A stretch of 64,000 bases of DNA, from positions 124,001 to 188,000 of the forward strand of contig NZ_VTTL01000012.1 of NCBI RefSeq assembly GCF_008364685.1. The letters run 5' to 3'. This stretch comes from Xanthobacter oligotrophicus. Its GTDB lineage: Bacteria > Pseudomonadota > Alphaproteobacteria > Rhizobiales > Xanthobacteraceae. The translations under genes were made by a program, and so were the position numbers. Below, in pieces: positions 46,963-57,566 of this stretch; position 1 is the first letter of the stretch; each line of letters opens with the position of its first letter. The notes beneath the pieces were generated by a model. It was not told where the DNA came from. It saw nothing but the letters and a program-made list of their open reading frames with translations, and did no database searches.

Positions 46963-48786
46963 ATGAACCCCGCGATGACCGCACCCAATTTTCCCGACCT
47001 GACCCTGCCGCAGATGCTACGCCTCCACGCCCAGCGCCAGGGGGAGCGCACCGCGATCCGCCAGAAGGATTTCGGCATCTGGAACCCGGTCTCGTTCCAG
47101 GATTATTTCGCGCGCGCCGCCGCTGTCGGCCACGGCCTGCGCGCGCTCGGGCTCGGCGCAGGCGGCCATGTGGCGGTGCTCTCGGAAAACCGCATCGAAT
47201 GGGTGCTGGCCCAGCTCGGTGCCGGCCTTGTGGGGGCGGTGACGGTGGGGGTCTATCCCACCAGCCCGGCCAATGAGGTGGCCTATGTGCTCGGCCATTC
47301 GGACACCCAGGTCGTGGTGTGCGAGGACCAGGAGCAGGTGGACAAGGTGCTGGAGCGGCGGGACGAATTGCCCCTGCTCAAGTCCATCGTGGTGATGGAG
47401 CGGAAGGGCCTGCGTGCCTATGCGCCGGGCACGGTGCTGTCGTTCGACGACCTCGTCGCGGCCGGCGAGCAGCACCTCAAGGCGCATCCCGGCCTGTTGG
47501 ACGAGGTGCTGGCGCGCCAGTCCCTCACCGATATCGCGCTGATGATCTACACCTCCGGCTCCACCGGCAAGCCGAAGGGGGCCATGCTCACCTACGGCAA
47601 CCTGCGGGCGCAGGCCATCGCCATCGCCGAGCGGCTGGGGCTCGATGCCGATACCACCCACGTCTCCTATCTGCCCCTGTGCCATGTGGCCGAGCAGATG
47701 CTCACCACCATGACGCCGCTCTATCTCGGCTCGCAGGTGAATTTCGGCGAGTCCATCCGCACCATCCAGGAGGACCTGCGCGAGGTGGCGCCGAGCATGT
47801 TCCTCGGCGTGCCGCGCATCTGGGAGAAGCTGCACGCCTCCATCTACATCAAGATGCTGGAGGTGGGCGGCGTGCGCCGCGCCCTGTTCGAGCGCCTCAT
47901 GGCGGCGTGCCAGCCCTTCGCCGAGACCGCGCCGGAGAAAAGGACGCCCTATCAGCGGGCAGTGTTCTTCATCGGCTGGCTGCTGTTCTTCCGGGCTTTG
48001 CAGAATTTCATCGGCCTCGGCAAGGTGAGGGTGGCCATGACGGGGGCGGCGCCCATCTCGCCCCACATCGTGCGCTTCTTCCGCACCATCGGCGTGCCGC
48101 TCATCGAGGTCTATGGCGCCACCGAGACCAGCGGCATGGCCACCGGGCAAAGGCTGTCCAACCTCGTGCCCGGCTGCGTGGGACCGGCGGCGGAGGGGGT
48201 GAGCCTTGCCCGCGGCGATCACGGCGAACTGCTGGTGAAGGGCGGCATCGTGTTCGCCGGCTACTACAAGAGCGAGGAGGCCACCGCGAGCGCTCTGCGC
48301 GACGGCTGGCTCCACACCGGCGACGTGGTGGAGTTCGTGGATGGCCAGGTAAAGATCGTCGATCGCCTGAAGGACATCATGATCACGGCGGGGGGCAAGA
48401 ATTTGAGCCCGTCCGAGATCGAGAACGTGGCCAAGGGCAGCGCCTTCATCAAGGAATGCATCGTCATCGGCGAGGCGCGCAAATATGTCTCGGCGCTGAT
48501 CCAGATCGATTTCGAGACGGTGGGCAAATGGGCCGAGGAGAACGCCGTTTCCTACACCAATTTCCGCAACCTCGCGGAGAATCCCAAGGTGCGCGCGCTG
48601 ATCGAGGGCGAGGTCGCGAAAGCCAACGGGCAACTGGCGCAGGTCTCCCACATCCGGCGCTTCCACCTCCTCACCAAGGAACTGGACCACGACGACGACG
48701 AGGTGACCGCCACCATGAAGGTGCGGCGCTCCAACATCCAGAAGAAGTATGCGGCGGAGATCGAGGGCCTCTACGCCACCGCCTGA
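46963..48786 (+). CDS. Long-chain-type acyl-CoA synthetase (AMP-forming), last gene of the Liv operon
   Basis: 607-aa ligase of the FadD15/long-chain branch. P-loop LMIYTSGSTGKPKGAMLTYGNL, VYGATETSG, the hinge DGWLHTGDVVEFVDGQVKIVDRLKDIMITAGGKNLSPSEIEN, and a family-specific segment containing FRNLAENPKVRALIEGEVAKAN and ending near NIQKKYAAEIEGLY. It starts 10 nt after livF, so uptake and CoA activation are probably coupled. Substrate may be a fatty or aryl-alkanoic acid; it cannot be fixed from sequence. Confidence 0.88.
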   Translation: MNPAMTAPNFPDLTLPQMLRLHAQRQGERTAIRQKDFGIWNPVSFQDYFARAAAVGHGLRALGLGAGGHVAVLSENRIEWVLAQLGAGLVGAVTVGVYPTSPANEVAYVLGHSDTQVVVCEDQEQVDKVLERRDELPLLKSIVVMERKGLRAYAPGTVLSFDDLVAAGEQHLKAHPGLLDEVLARQSLTDIALMIYTSGSTGKPKGAMLTYGNLRAQAIAIAERLGLDADTTHVSYLPLCHVAEQMLTTMTPLYLGSQVNFGESIRTIQEDLREVAPSMFLGVPRIWEKLHASIYIKMLEVGGVRRALFERLMAACQPFAETAPEKRTPYQRAVFFIGWLLFFRALQNFIGLGKVRVAMTGAAPISPHIVRFFRTIGVPLIEVYGATETSGMATGQRLSNLVPGCVGPAAEGVSLARGDHGELLVKGGIVFAGYYKSEEATASALRDGWLHTGDVVEFVDGQVKIVDRLKDIMITAGGKNLSPSEIENVAKGSAFIKECIVIGEARKYVSALIQIDFETVGKWAEENAVSYTNFRNLAENPKVRALIEGEVAKANGQLAQVSHIRRFHLLTKELDHDDDEVTATMKVRRSNIQKKYAAEIEGLYATA

Positions 48787-48803
48787 CCGTCGCGAGCGGC
48801 CGT

Positions 48804-50165
48804 TCAGCCCACGGGCGTGAAGGTGACGGCCAGCGCGGTCATGTCGTCGAATTGCGGGGCCTCGCCCGAATGCGCGGCGGCGGTGTCGAGCAATGTGGCG
48901 AGGAAAGCCTCGGCCGGCAGGTGCAGCGCGCGCACCGCCGCCGCTTCCAGCCGCGCGTCGCCGAAGGAGATTTCGTCCAGGTTGATGGCGTCCGTCAGCC
49001 CGTCGGAGAACAGGAACAGCCGGTCGCCGGGGGCAAGCCGGCCACGGACGGCGCGGGGCTTCATCCCCTCCAGGATGGCAAGCGCCATGCCGGTGGCGGC
49101 GGGGCGCTCGATGGCGCCGTCCGCGCGCAGGATCATCGCGTCGGTGTGGCCGCAATTGCAGTAGGTGAGATCGCCGCTCTCAAGGTCGATCACGGCGCAG
49201 AACAGGGTGACGAACATGTCCTCCCCGTTGGTGGCGCACAAAAGGTCGTTCACGGTTGCCACCGCGGTGGAGAGGTCCGCCTCCCGCCGCAGCACCATGC
49301 GCAGGGCGGTCTGGGTGGCGCTCATGAACAGGGCGGCGGGGGTGCCCTTGCCGGCCACGTCCCCAAGGCTGACCACCAGATGGCGGGCGTCGATGAGGAA
49401 ATAATCGTAGAAGTCGCCGCCAACGTCCTTGGCGGGGCGCATGGCGGCGCCGATGTCGGCGCGTTCGCCGAGCACGTCCGCCGAAAGCGGCAGCGGCAGC
49501 ATGGAGCGCTGGATGGCCGCGGCATTGGCCATCTCGCGGCGCTCCGCCACCCGCGTCATGATGGCCTCGGCGAGGCGGCGGAAGGAGTGGGAGAAATCCA
49601 CCAGCTCGGGCAGGGGATTGCGCAGCTCGTCCAGCAGCTTCAGGTCGAACTCGCGGCGCTCCAGTGCGTTGAGCGCATTGGCATAGAAGCCGAAGACCCG
49701 GTTGAAGGTCTCGAACCGGCTGCCGAACTGGCGCATCACCGCCGAAAGCAGGGCGGGATGGGCGCGGCCCGCCGCCTCCAGCGCCTCGGCCGAAAGCCGC
49801 ACGGCGGTCAATTCCGTTGCGGCATCCACGTGGGCGGTGCGGGCAACGCCGGTGAAGGCCGCGATCTCGCCGATCACCGCCGGTGCCGCCAGATGGGCCA
49901 GTTCCACGTGGGCATAGGGCGTGTCGATGGTAACGACGGCCGTGCCCTCCACCACCAGCAGCGCGAACGTGTCAGTCTCGCCCCGCTGGATGAGGCGGGT
50001 GCCCGGCGCCACCGTCATCTTCTCGCCGCCGGCGATGAGGGCGGCCAGCACGGAGAGCGGGAAGTCGGCAAAATAGGGATGCCGCGCCATCACCGCCGTA
50101 GCGGCGGCGACCTCGTCCGGGCCGAGGCGGGGCACCTCATCCTGTCGTAACGTTAGTGGCGGCAT
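48804..50165 (-). CDS. Cyclic-nucleotide-binding / SpoIIE-type (PP2C) phosphatase
   Basis: 453-aa regulatory protein. Residues about 25-145 form a cNMP-binding (CAP_ED) domain (FADFPLSVLAALIAGGEKMTVAPGTRLIQRGETDTFALLVVEGTAVV; HLAAPAVIGEIAAFTGVARTAHV). A helical linker follows. Residues about 225-453 form a SpoIIE/RsbU-type PPM phosphatase with metal-binding Asp motifs GGDFYDYFLID, VSLGDVAGKGTPAALFMS, LFLFSDGLTDAINLDE and QFDDMTALAVTF. Such proteins usually dephosphorylate an anti-sigma-factor antagonist (partner switching). No anti-sigma or antagonist gene is visible nearby. Convergent with the Liv operon. Confidence 0.88.
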   Translation of the reverse strand: MPPLTLRQDEVPRLGPDEVAAATAVMARHPYFADFPLSVLAALIAGGEKMTVAPGTRLIQRGETDTFALLVVEGTAVVTIDTPYAHVELAHLAAPAVIGEIAAFTGVARTAHVDAATELTAVRLSAEALEAAGRAHPALLSAVMRQFGSRFETFNRVFGFYANALNALERREFDLKLLDELRNPLPELVDFSHSFRRLAEAIMTRVAERREMANAAAIQRSMLPLPLSADVLGERADIGAAMRPAKDVGGDFYDYFLIDARHLVVSLGDVAGKGTPAALFMSATQTALRMVLRREADLSTAVATVNDLLCATNGEDMFVTLFCAVIDLESGDLTYCNCGHTDAMILRADGAIERPAATGMALAILEGMKPRAVRGRLAPGDRLFLFSDGLTDAINLDEISFGDARLEAAAVRALHLPAEAFLATLLDTAAAHSGEAPQFDDMTALAVTFTPVG

Positions 50166-50213
50166 GGGTTTTCCTTGGGCGCGACCACTATAGCCCAGGT
50201 CCGGCCGGTGGCC

Positions 50214-50690
50214 TTAACCCAAACGCAGGATGCGCAGCGCCCGCGACAGCACCGCGAACAGCACCGCCGTGGACCAGCCGAACAGCAGCATGCCGTTCGC
50301 CGCCGTGATGGGCGCGAGCACCCGCCACCGGTGCTCGGGCAGGATGTCGCCGTAGCCCAGGGTGGTGAAATTCACGAAGGCGAAATAATAGGCATCCTTG
50401 TCCTGGCTCACGCCCACCAGCTCATACAAGGCGGCCCAGACCGCCACTTCCATGAAATGCGCGAGCATGAGCAGCGTCCCCGACGCACCCATGATGATGG
50501 TCAGGGTCACGATCCTGCGGCGCGGGGACAGGTGGCGCGCGGAGATGCGTCCGATCTTGATGACGAGCACGGTCACCAGCGCCTGGATGGTGATGGTGGC
50601 GACGCTGACCAGCCCACCGACCAGGAACTCTCCGTCCAGGAACCAATACACGGCACCATTCTCCCGTTCAGGCTCGCTTGTCCATCGCAC
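50214..50690 (-). CDS. Two-TM ion channel, potassium-channel pore domain
   Basis: 158-aa inner-membrane protein. Three or four hydrophobic segments surround a K+-selectivity filter TLGYGD in AFVNFTTLGYGDILPEHRWRVLAPITAANGMLLFGW, the hallmark of the Ion_trans_2 family. It lacks a cytosolic RCK or cNMP domain. A GTG at 50651 preceded by GGGAG is an alternative start that would remove a hydrophilic N-terminal stretch. The gene precedes the cNMP-binding phosphatase by 48 nt on the same strand, so the two may be co-transcribed. Divergent from typA. Confidence 0.82.
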   Translation of the reverse strand: MRWTSEPERENGAVYWFLDGEFLVGGLVSVATITIQALVTVLVIKIGRISARHLSPRRRIVTLTIIMGASGTLLMLAHFMEVAVWAALYELVGVSQDKDAYYFAFVNFTTLGYGDILPEHRWRVLAPITAANGMLLFGWSTAVLFAVLSRALRILRLG

Positions 50691-50860
50691 CGCTTTTTCT
50701 CAAGCCCAGAGCCGGCGCGCGGGCAAGAGATGCGCGCCAATTCCGGCCGGTTTCGGCAGCGCGCATTGATCTTGATCGGTTTGTGTGTATTTTGCGCCGC
50801 AATAATCCCTTTCCCGGCGGGCCCGAGTTATTCGGACCCGCGTTTTCGTGCTGGACGACC

Positions 50861-52690
<1,830 letters not shown>

Positions 52691-52720
52691 GGCCGGATCG
52701 GTTCAGCGCTGCTGAAGTTT

Positions 52721-52751
52721 AGGGCCGCCCCGAAGGGCGGCCCTTATTTTT
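52721..52751 (+). terminator. Intrinsic terminator of typA
   Basis: Perfect 10-bp stem AGGGCCGCCC / GGGCGGCCCT with a CGAA loop followed by TATTTTTG, 30 nt after the typA stop. It overlaps the last codon and stop of the convergent oxidase gene. Confidence 0.93.
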
Positions 52752-53862
52752 GCGCCACCTCCAGCACCTTGTCCGCGATGGCGAGGCAACTGGTGAGGCC
52801 GGGCGATTCGATGCCGAACAGGTTCACCAGCCCGGCGATGCCATGCACCACCGGCCCCTGGATGACGAAATCCTGCGGCCCGCCGTTTGGCCCGGGGATC
52901 TTGGGACGGATGCCGGCATAGCCGGGGGCAAGGTCCTCCTCCCGCACATCCGGCCAGTAGCGGCGGATGGAGGCCATCATGGACGCCTTGCGGGCCGGGT
53001 CCACCCCGTAGTCCCGCTCGCGCACCCATTCCACGTCCGGCCCGAACCGGCCCTGGCCGCCGAGGTCGAGGGTGAGGTGGGTGCCCAGTCCGCCCGGCTC
53101 CGGCACCGGATAGATGAGGCGGCTGAACGGCACTTTGCGCCCGCACGTGAAGTAATTGCCCTTCGCCAGCGTCTGCTCGGGCACGAGATGTGCCGGCATG
53201 CCGGCGATCCGGCGGGCGAGGTCCGGCGCATCGAGGCCGGCGGCATTCACCAGCAGGCGGCAGCCCAGCACCATGGGCGCGTCACCCCCGGTGCGAACCG
53301 TCAGCCCGTCCGGCCCCGGCTCCGCCCCGGCGAACGGAGCGCCGAGGGCCAGCACGCCGCCGGCGGCCTCCATGTCGCCCTCAAGGGCCAGCATCAGGCC
53401 ATGGGAATCCACGATGCCGGTGGAAGGCGAGAACAAGGCGGCATGAACATCCAGCGCCGGCTCCAGCGTGCGCGCGCCCGCGCCGTCCAGCATCTCAAGG
53501 TCGCTGACCCCGTTGGCCGCGCCATGGGCGGCGAGCTTTTCCAGATACGCCACCTCGGCCGCGCTGGCGGCGACGATGAGCTTGCCGATACGGCAATGGC
53601 CGACCCCATGGCTTGCGCAGAAGGCATAGAGCGCGTCGCGCCCCTTCACGCACAGCTCGGCCTTCAGGCTTCCCGGTTCGTAATAGATGCCGGCATGGAT
53701 GACCTCGGAATTGCGCGCGGAGATGCCGGTGCCGATGGCTCCCGCCGCCTCGATCAGCACCACCTCGTGGCCCGCCCGGGCCAGCGCGCGGGTGACGGCG
53801 AGGCCGACCACGCCGGCGCCGATGACGATGGCTTCCACCTGATCCGTGTCCACCTGATCCAT
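52744..53862 (-). CDS. FAD-dependent oxidoreductase, L-2-hydroxyglutarate dehydrogenase (LhgO)-like
   Basis: 372-aa DAO-fold flavoprotein. FAD motif AIVIGAGVVGLAVTRALARAGHEVVLIEA at the N-terminus, then the LhgO-type block ISARNSEVIHAGIYYEPGSLKAELCVKGRDALYAFC, a lid region, and a C-terminal AGYAGIRPKIPGP and FGIESPGLTSCLAIADKV. The start at MDQVDT (53862) is preferred to an upstream in-frame start at 53895. LhgO relatives return L-2-hydroxyglutarate to 2-oxoglutarate, a repair function. Convergent with typA. Confidence 0.85.
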   Translation of the reverse strand: MDQVDTDQVEAIVIGAGVVGLAVTRALARAGHEVVLIEAAGAIGTGISARNSEVIHAGIYYEPGSLKAELCVKGRDALYAFCASHGVGHCRIGKLIVAASAAEVAYLEKLAAHGAANGVSDLEMLDGAGARTLEPALDVHAALFSPSTGIVDSHGLMLALEGDMEAAGGVLALGAPFAGAEPGPDGLTVRTGGDAPMVLGCRLLVNAAGLDAPDLARRIAGMPAHLVPEQTLAKGNYFTCGRKVPFSRLIYPVPEPGGLGTHLTLDLGGQGRFGPDVEWVRERDYGVDPARKASMMASIRRYWPDVREEDLAPGYAGIRPKIPGPNGGPQDFVIQGPVVHGIAGLVNLFGIESPGLTSCLAIADKVLEVAQK

Positions 53863-54013
53863 GAGGGATTCGCCCGTTGCTGCGGCGGGCACCATAGCGC
53901 AGGCGGCGCCGGGAGGCAGGACCCCGAGGCGCAGCGCGCCGGCCTCCCTGGAAGTGCTCCAGCCAGCAACTAGTTGCTATCGGCTGGGGCGGCCGCGATG
54001 TCCAATCGCCCTC

Positions 54014-54451
54014 ATGATGACGTCTACCCCCCAGCCCCTTCCGGCGCCGTCGGAGCCTTTTCCCGATATCGAGGAGATCCGCCTCGATCGTGATCGGCGC
54101 CACCTGCACCTCGCGTTTTCCGGCGGGCGGGCGGCGGCCGACACCCTTAGCGCCAGTCTCAGTGCCCCGGCGCTTCGCGCCGCCCTTAGTGCCCCGGCGC
54201 TCCGCGCCAGCCTCAGTGCCCCGGCGCTTCGCGCTGCTTGCCGCTGCGCGGCCTGCGTCGCCGACCGGGCGCGGGGAAAGTTTTCCGCCGACTTTGCCGG
54301 CGTCACCTTCACCCATGTGGCCCCGTTCGGGGCGCACGGGCTCAACCTGTCCTTCTCCGATGGCCATGCGCGCGGGGTCTACCCCTTCGCCTATCTCGCC
54401 GCCCTCGCGGCGGATGCGGCCGGCCCCGACCTTCCAGAGGTGAAACCATGA
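54014..54451 (+). CDS. DUF971 (GBBH-like N-terminal domain) protein with an internal 9-residue repeat
   Basis: 145-aa protein with the small domain found at the N-terminus of gamma-butyrobetaine hydroxylase and the C-terminus of HCF101-type Fe-S carriers. The IRLDRDRRHLHLAFSGG strand pair, the zinc-type CRCAAC triad, and NLSFSDGHARGVYPFAYLAAL with a His ligand are clear. Between the first strands and the Cys triad lie three copies of an (A/S)LSAPALRA-type unit encoded by a 27-bp tandem repeat, which normal members lack. Start at ATG 54014 (54017 is equivalent). Its stop overlaps the flavoprotein ATG (ATGA), so it belongs to that operon. Confidence 0.8.
   Translation: MMTSTPQPLPAPSEPFPDIEEIRLDRDRRHLHLAFSGGRAAADTLSASLSAPALRAALSAPALRASLSAPALRAACRCAACVADRARGKFSADFAGVTFTHVAPFGAHGLNLSFSDGHARGVYPFAYLAALAADAAGPDLPEVKP
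54151..54231 (+). repeat. 27-bp in-frame tandem repeat (3 units) inside the DUF971 gene
   Basis: Units 54151-54177, 54178-54204 and 54205-54231. Each contains AGTGCCCCGGCGCT; units 1 and 3 differ at one base, and unit 2 at several. They keep the frame and add 27 residues. Confidence 0.85.
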
Positions 54452-56184
54452 GCGAGATCAAGACCGAGATCGTCGAAACCGACATCCTCGTCATCGGCGG
54501 CGGCACCGGTGGCCCCATGGCCGCCATCAAGGCCAAGGAGAAGAATCCCGGCCTCAAGGTGGTGCTCATGGAGAAGGCCAATGTGAAGCGCTCCGGCGCG
54601 GTCTCCATGGGCATGGACGGGCTGAACAACGCGGTCATCCCCGGCTACGCGACGCCCGAGCAATATGTGAAGGAGATCACCGTCGCCAATGACGGCATCG
54701 TCCACCAGAAGGCGGTGATGGCCTATGCCACCGGCTCCTACCCGATGATCCAGTATCTGGATTCCATCGGCGTGAAATTCGAGAAGGATGGCTCCGGCGA
54801 ATACAATGTCCGCAAGGTGCACCACATGGGCACCTACGTATTGCCCATGCCGGAGGGCCATCACGTCAAGAAGGCGCTCTATCGCCAGCTGCGCAAACAC
54901 CAGGTGCTGGTCACCAACCGTTACATGGCCACCCGCCTGCTGAACGCCCCGGACGGCCGCATCGCCGGCGCCATGGGGGTGAACACCCGCACCGGCGAGT
55001 TCCTGGTGGTGCGCGCCAAGTCGGTCATCCTCGCCTGCGGCGCCGCCGGGCGCCTCGGCCTGCCGGCGTCGGGCTATCTGTTCGGCACCTACGAGAACCC
55101 GGCCAATTGCGGCGACGGCTATGCCATGGCCTATCATGCAGGGGCGGGGCTCGCGAACCTCGAGTGCTACCAGATCAACCCGCTGATCAAGGATTATAAT
55201 GGCCCGGCCTGCGCCTATGTCACCGGCCCGTTCGGCGGATACACCGCCAACAACAAGGGCGAGCGCTTCATCGAGTGCGATTACTGGTCCGGCCAGATGA
55301 TGAAGGAGTTCTATTCGGAGCTCCAGAGCGGCAACGGCCCGGTCTTCCTCAACATGACCCATCTGGCCGAGGAGACCATCTCCGAGATCGAGACCATCCT
55401 GCACTCCAACGAGCGGCCCTCGCGCGGGCGCTTCCACGAGAATCGCGGCACCAATTATCGCGAGAAGATGGTGGAGATGCATATCTCCGAGATCGGATTC
55501 TGCTCCGGCCATTCGGCCTCGGGCGTGTGGGTGGACGAGAACGCCCGCACCACGGTCGCCGGCCTCTATGCCGCCGGTGACATGGCGAGCGTGCCGCACA
55601 ATTACATGCTCGGTGCTTTCGTGAACGGCGGCATCTCCGGCCAGGACGCGGCCGATTACTGCGCCTCCACCGACCTGCCGGCCTATGACGAAGCCGATGT
55701 CGCCCGCGAGCAGGAGCGCGTGCTCGCCCCCACCCGCCGCGATGATGGCCTGACCCCCCACGAGATGGAGTTCAAGACCCGCCGCCTGGTGAATGATTAT
55801 CTCCAGCCGCCGAAGGTTACCGCCAAGTATCGCATCGCCCAGGCGCGGTTCGCCGAGATCCGCGAGGACCTCAATGCCCTGTGCGTGAAGGATCCCCATG
55901 AATTGATGCGGGCGCTGGAGCTGCAATCCATCCTCGATTGCGCCGACATGGCCGCCGCCGCCTCGCTCTACCGCACAGAAAGCCGCTGGGGCCTCTATCA
56001 CTGGCGGGTGGACCACCCGGCCACGGACAACGAGAACTGGTTCTGCCACACGCTGCTCTACAAGGACGAGATGGGCCGCATGGCCCACAGGAAGCGCGCT
56101 GTGGACCCCTATGTGGTCGACATCCCCGAGGAGGAGATGGGCGCCTACCACCAGCTGCGCACCCCGGCGCTCGCCGCCGAGTGA
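54448..56184 (+). CDS. AprA-like FAD flavoprotein (fumarate reductase/APS reductase alpha family)
   Basis: 578-aa flavoprotein. FAD motif DILVIGGGTGGPMAAIKAKEKNPGLKVVLMEKANVKRSG at residues 11-50, the covalent/non-covalent FAD family block MDGLNNAVIPGYATPEQYV, and GLYAAGDMASVPHNYMLGAFVNGGISGQDAADY, nearly identical in pattern to AprA of APS reductases. A helical C-terminal domain follows (LELQSILDCADMAAAASLYRTESRWGLYHWRVDHP). With the AprB-like ferredoxin 33 nt downstream it forms an AprBA-like pair. No sat, aprM or qmo gene is in the window, so a true APS reductase role is doubtful; substrate unknown. Confidence 0.85.
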   Translation: MSEIKTEIVETDILVIGGGTGGPMAAIKAKEKNPGLKVVLMEKANVKRSGAVSMGMDGLNNAVIPGYATPEQYVKEITVANDGIVHQKAVMAYATGSYPMIQYLDSIGVKFEKDGSGEYNVRKVHHMGTYVLPMPEGHHVKKALYRQLRKHQVLVTNRYMATRLLNAPDGRIAGAMGVNTRTGEFLVVRAKSVILACGAAGRLGLPASGYLFGTYENPANCGDGYAMAYHAGAGLANLECYQINPLIKDYNGPACAYVTGPFGGYTANNKGERFIECDYWSGQMMKEFYSELQSGNGPVFLNMTHLAEETISEIETILHSNERPSRGRFHENRGTNYREKMVEMHISEIGFCSGHSASGVWVDENARTTVAGLYAAGDMASVPHNYMLGAFVNGGISGQDAADYCASTDLPAYDEADVAREQERVLAPTRRDDGLTPHEMEFKTRRLVNDYLQPPKVTAKYRIAQARFAEIREDLNALCVKDPHELMRALELQSILDCADMAAAASLYRTESRWGLYHWRVDHPATDNENWFCHTLLYKDEMGRMAHRKRAVDPYVVDIPEEEMGAYHQLRTPALAAE

Positions 56185-56217
56185 CCTCACAGAATTCGAG
56201 AATCCGGAGCCTGCCCC

Positions 56218-56451
56218 ATGCCGTTCGCCAACCACCCCACCTCCGTGCCGGTCACGGTCGATGACGAGAAATGTATCGCCGAGAAGGGCTGCCGCGTCTG
56301 CATCGACGTGTGCCCCCTCGACGTGCTCGCCATCAACCCCGCCTCCGGCAAGGCGCACATGAAGTATGACGAGTGCTGGTACTGCATGCCCTGCGAGGTG
56401 GACTGCCCCACCGGGGCGGTGAAGGTCGAAATCCCCTATCTCCTGCGCTGA
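56218..56451 (+). CDS. AprB-like 2[4Fe-4S] ferredoxin
   Basis: 77-aa ferredoxin. Cluster motifs CIAEKGCRVCIDVCP (C-x5-C-x2-C-x3-CP) and CWYCMPCEVDCP (C-x2-C-x2-C-x3-CP), the spacing and the DECWYC...GAVKVEIPY surroundings found in AprB. It lacks the long C-terminal tail of authentic AprB that wraps around AprA. Expected to carry electrons to or from the upstream flavoprotein. Eight nt separate it from the HEAT-repeat gene. Confidence 0.9.
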   Translation: MPFANHPTSVPVTVDDEKCIAEKGCRVCIDVCPLDVLAINPASGKAHMKYDECWYCMPCEVDCPTGAVKVEIPYLLR

Positions 56452-56459
56452 GGTGAGCC

Positions 56460-57422
56460 ATGGCCCTGTTCGATGATTTCGACGACGACATGGATGCCGT
56501 GGCGGAGCGCGCCCGCGACGCCGATCCCGGCATCCGCCGCGTCGCCATGCTCAACCTCGCCGAGAGCGTGGATCCGCAGGCGGTGGAGCTGCTGCTCGCC
56601 GGCCTGAAGGACGAGGATGCCGGCGTGCGCGAGGCCGCCGCCAAATCCCTCGACGAGCATGCCGGCCTGCCCGCCGCCCTCGGCCTGATCGAGGCGCTCG
56701 ACGATGCGGTGGAGGCGGTGCGCCTCGCCGCCATCGAGAGCCTCGCCGACAAGAAGGAGCCCGGCTCCGCGCCCTGCCTCATCGCGCGGGTGCAGGCGGA
56801 AAGCGCCTTCGTGCGCGCCGCCGCGCTCCGGGCCCTGCGCGACATGCAGGACCCCGCCGCCATGCCGGTGGCGCTGTCGGCGCTCTCCGATCCCGATATG
56901 GCCGTGCGGCGCGAGGCGCTGGGCGTGCTCGGCTATCTGAAGGCCGATGCGGCGCTGCCAGCGCTGCTGCTGGCCGCCACCGATCCCGAGCCGGCGGTGC
57001 GCCGGGCGGTGATGGCGGCCCTCGTGTTCGTGCGCAGCGGCACGCCGGGGGTGCCCGCCCTCGTGGCCGGGCTGAAGGATGCCCATTGGCAGGTGCGCGA
57101 GGAAGCCGCCTTTTCCATCGGCAAGGCCAAGCTGCCGGAGGCGGTGGACCCGCTGATGGTCGCGGCCAATGACGACAGCTGGCAGGTGCAGGCCAAGGCG
57201 GTGAATGCGCTGGGCAAGCTGAAGGCCAAGAGCGCGGTGCCGGTGGTGGCGGAGGCGCTGTCCCACGGTTCCAGCAACGTGCGCAAGGAAGCCGCCGCCG
57301 CCCTGGGCGAGATCGCCGATCCCGCCGCCGTTGGCGCGCTGGAAGCCGCCTTCGACGATCCGGACCCGGACGTGCGCAAGCTGGTGCGCTGGGCGCTGGA
57401 GCGCTGCCACGCCGCGGCGTGA
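56460..57422 (+). CDS. HEAT-repeat protein
   Basis: 320-aa all-helical scaffold made of about nine HEAT/PBS-lyase-type repeats of ~31 residues, for example AVELLLAGLKDEDAGVREAAAKSLDEH, PALVAGLKDAHWQVREEAAFSIGKAKL and AVPVVAEALSHGSSNVRKEAAAALGEIAD. No catalytic motif and no signal peptide. Such repeats serve protein-protein contacts and, in PBS-lyase relatives, cofactor attachment or removal. It is last in the DUF971-flavoprotein-ferredoxin unit, with GAGGTGA before the ATG. Probably an assembly or docking partner of the redox pair (inference). Confidence 0.88.
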   Translation: MALFDDFDDDMDAVAERARDADPGIRRVAMLNLAESVDPQAVELLLAGLKDEDAGVREAAAKSLDEHAGLPAALGLIEALDDAVEAVRLAAIESLADKKEPGSAPCLIARVQAESAFVRAAALRALRDMQDPAAMPVALSALSDPDMAVRREALGVLGYLKADAALPALLLAATDPEPAVRRAVMAALVFVRSGTPGVPALVAGLKDAHWQVREEAAFSIGKAKLPEAVDPLMVAANDDSWQVQAKAVNALGKLKAKSAVPVVAEALSHGSSNVRKEAAAALGEIADPAAVGALEAAFDDPDPDVRKLVRWALERCHAAA

Positions 57423-57566
57423 AGAAGGGCTCAGTCTGCCATTGAGCGCTGCAGAGCCCTCAACCCGCGTGCGGGGGAGGGCAGGGAGGGGGAGGCTGCT
57501 TCCGCCTTCCTCCGGCTGGCGTTCTGCCCCTTCTCCCGCTTGCGGTGGAGGGGCACGGCACTTCCC

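Noticed and set aside
47017-49155. 712-codon minus-strand open frame
   Set aside because: Antisense to the acyl-CoA synthetase, which has all AMP-ligase motifs; the shadow has only low-complexity His/Ala/Arg runs.
54448-56451. Authentic dissimilatory APS reductase (AprBA)
   Set aside because: The ferredoxin is too short and lacks the AprB tail, and no sat, aprM or qmo genes accompany it; kept only as AprBA-like.
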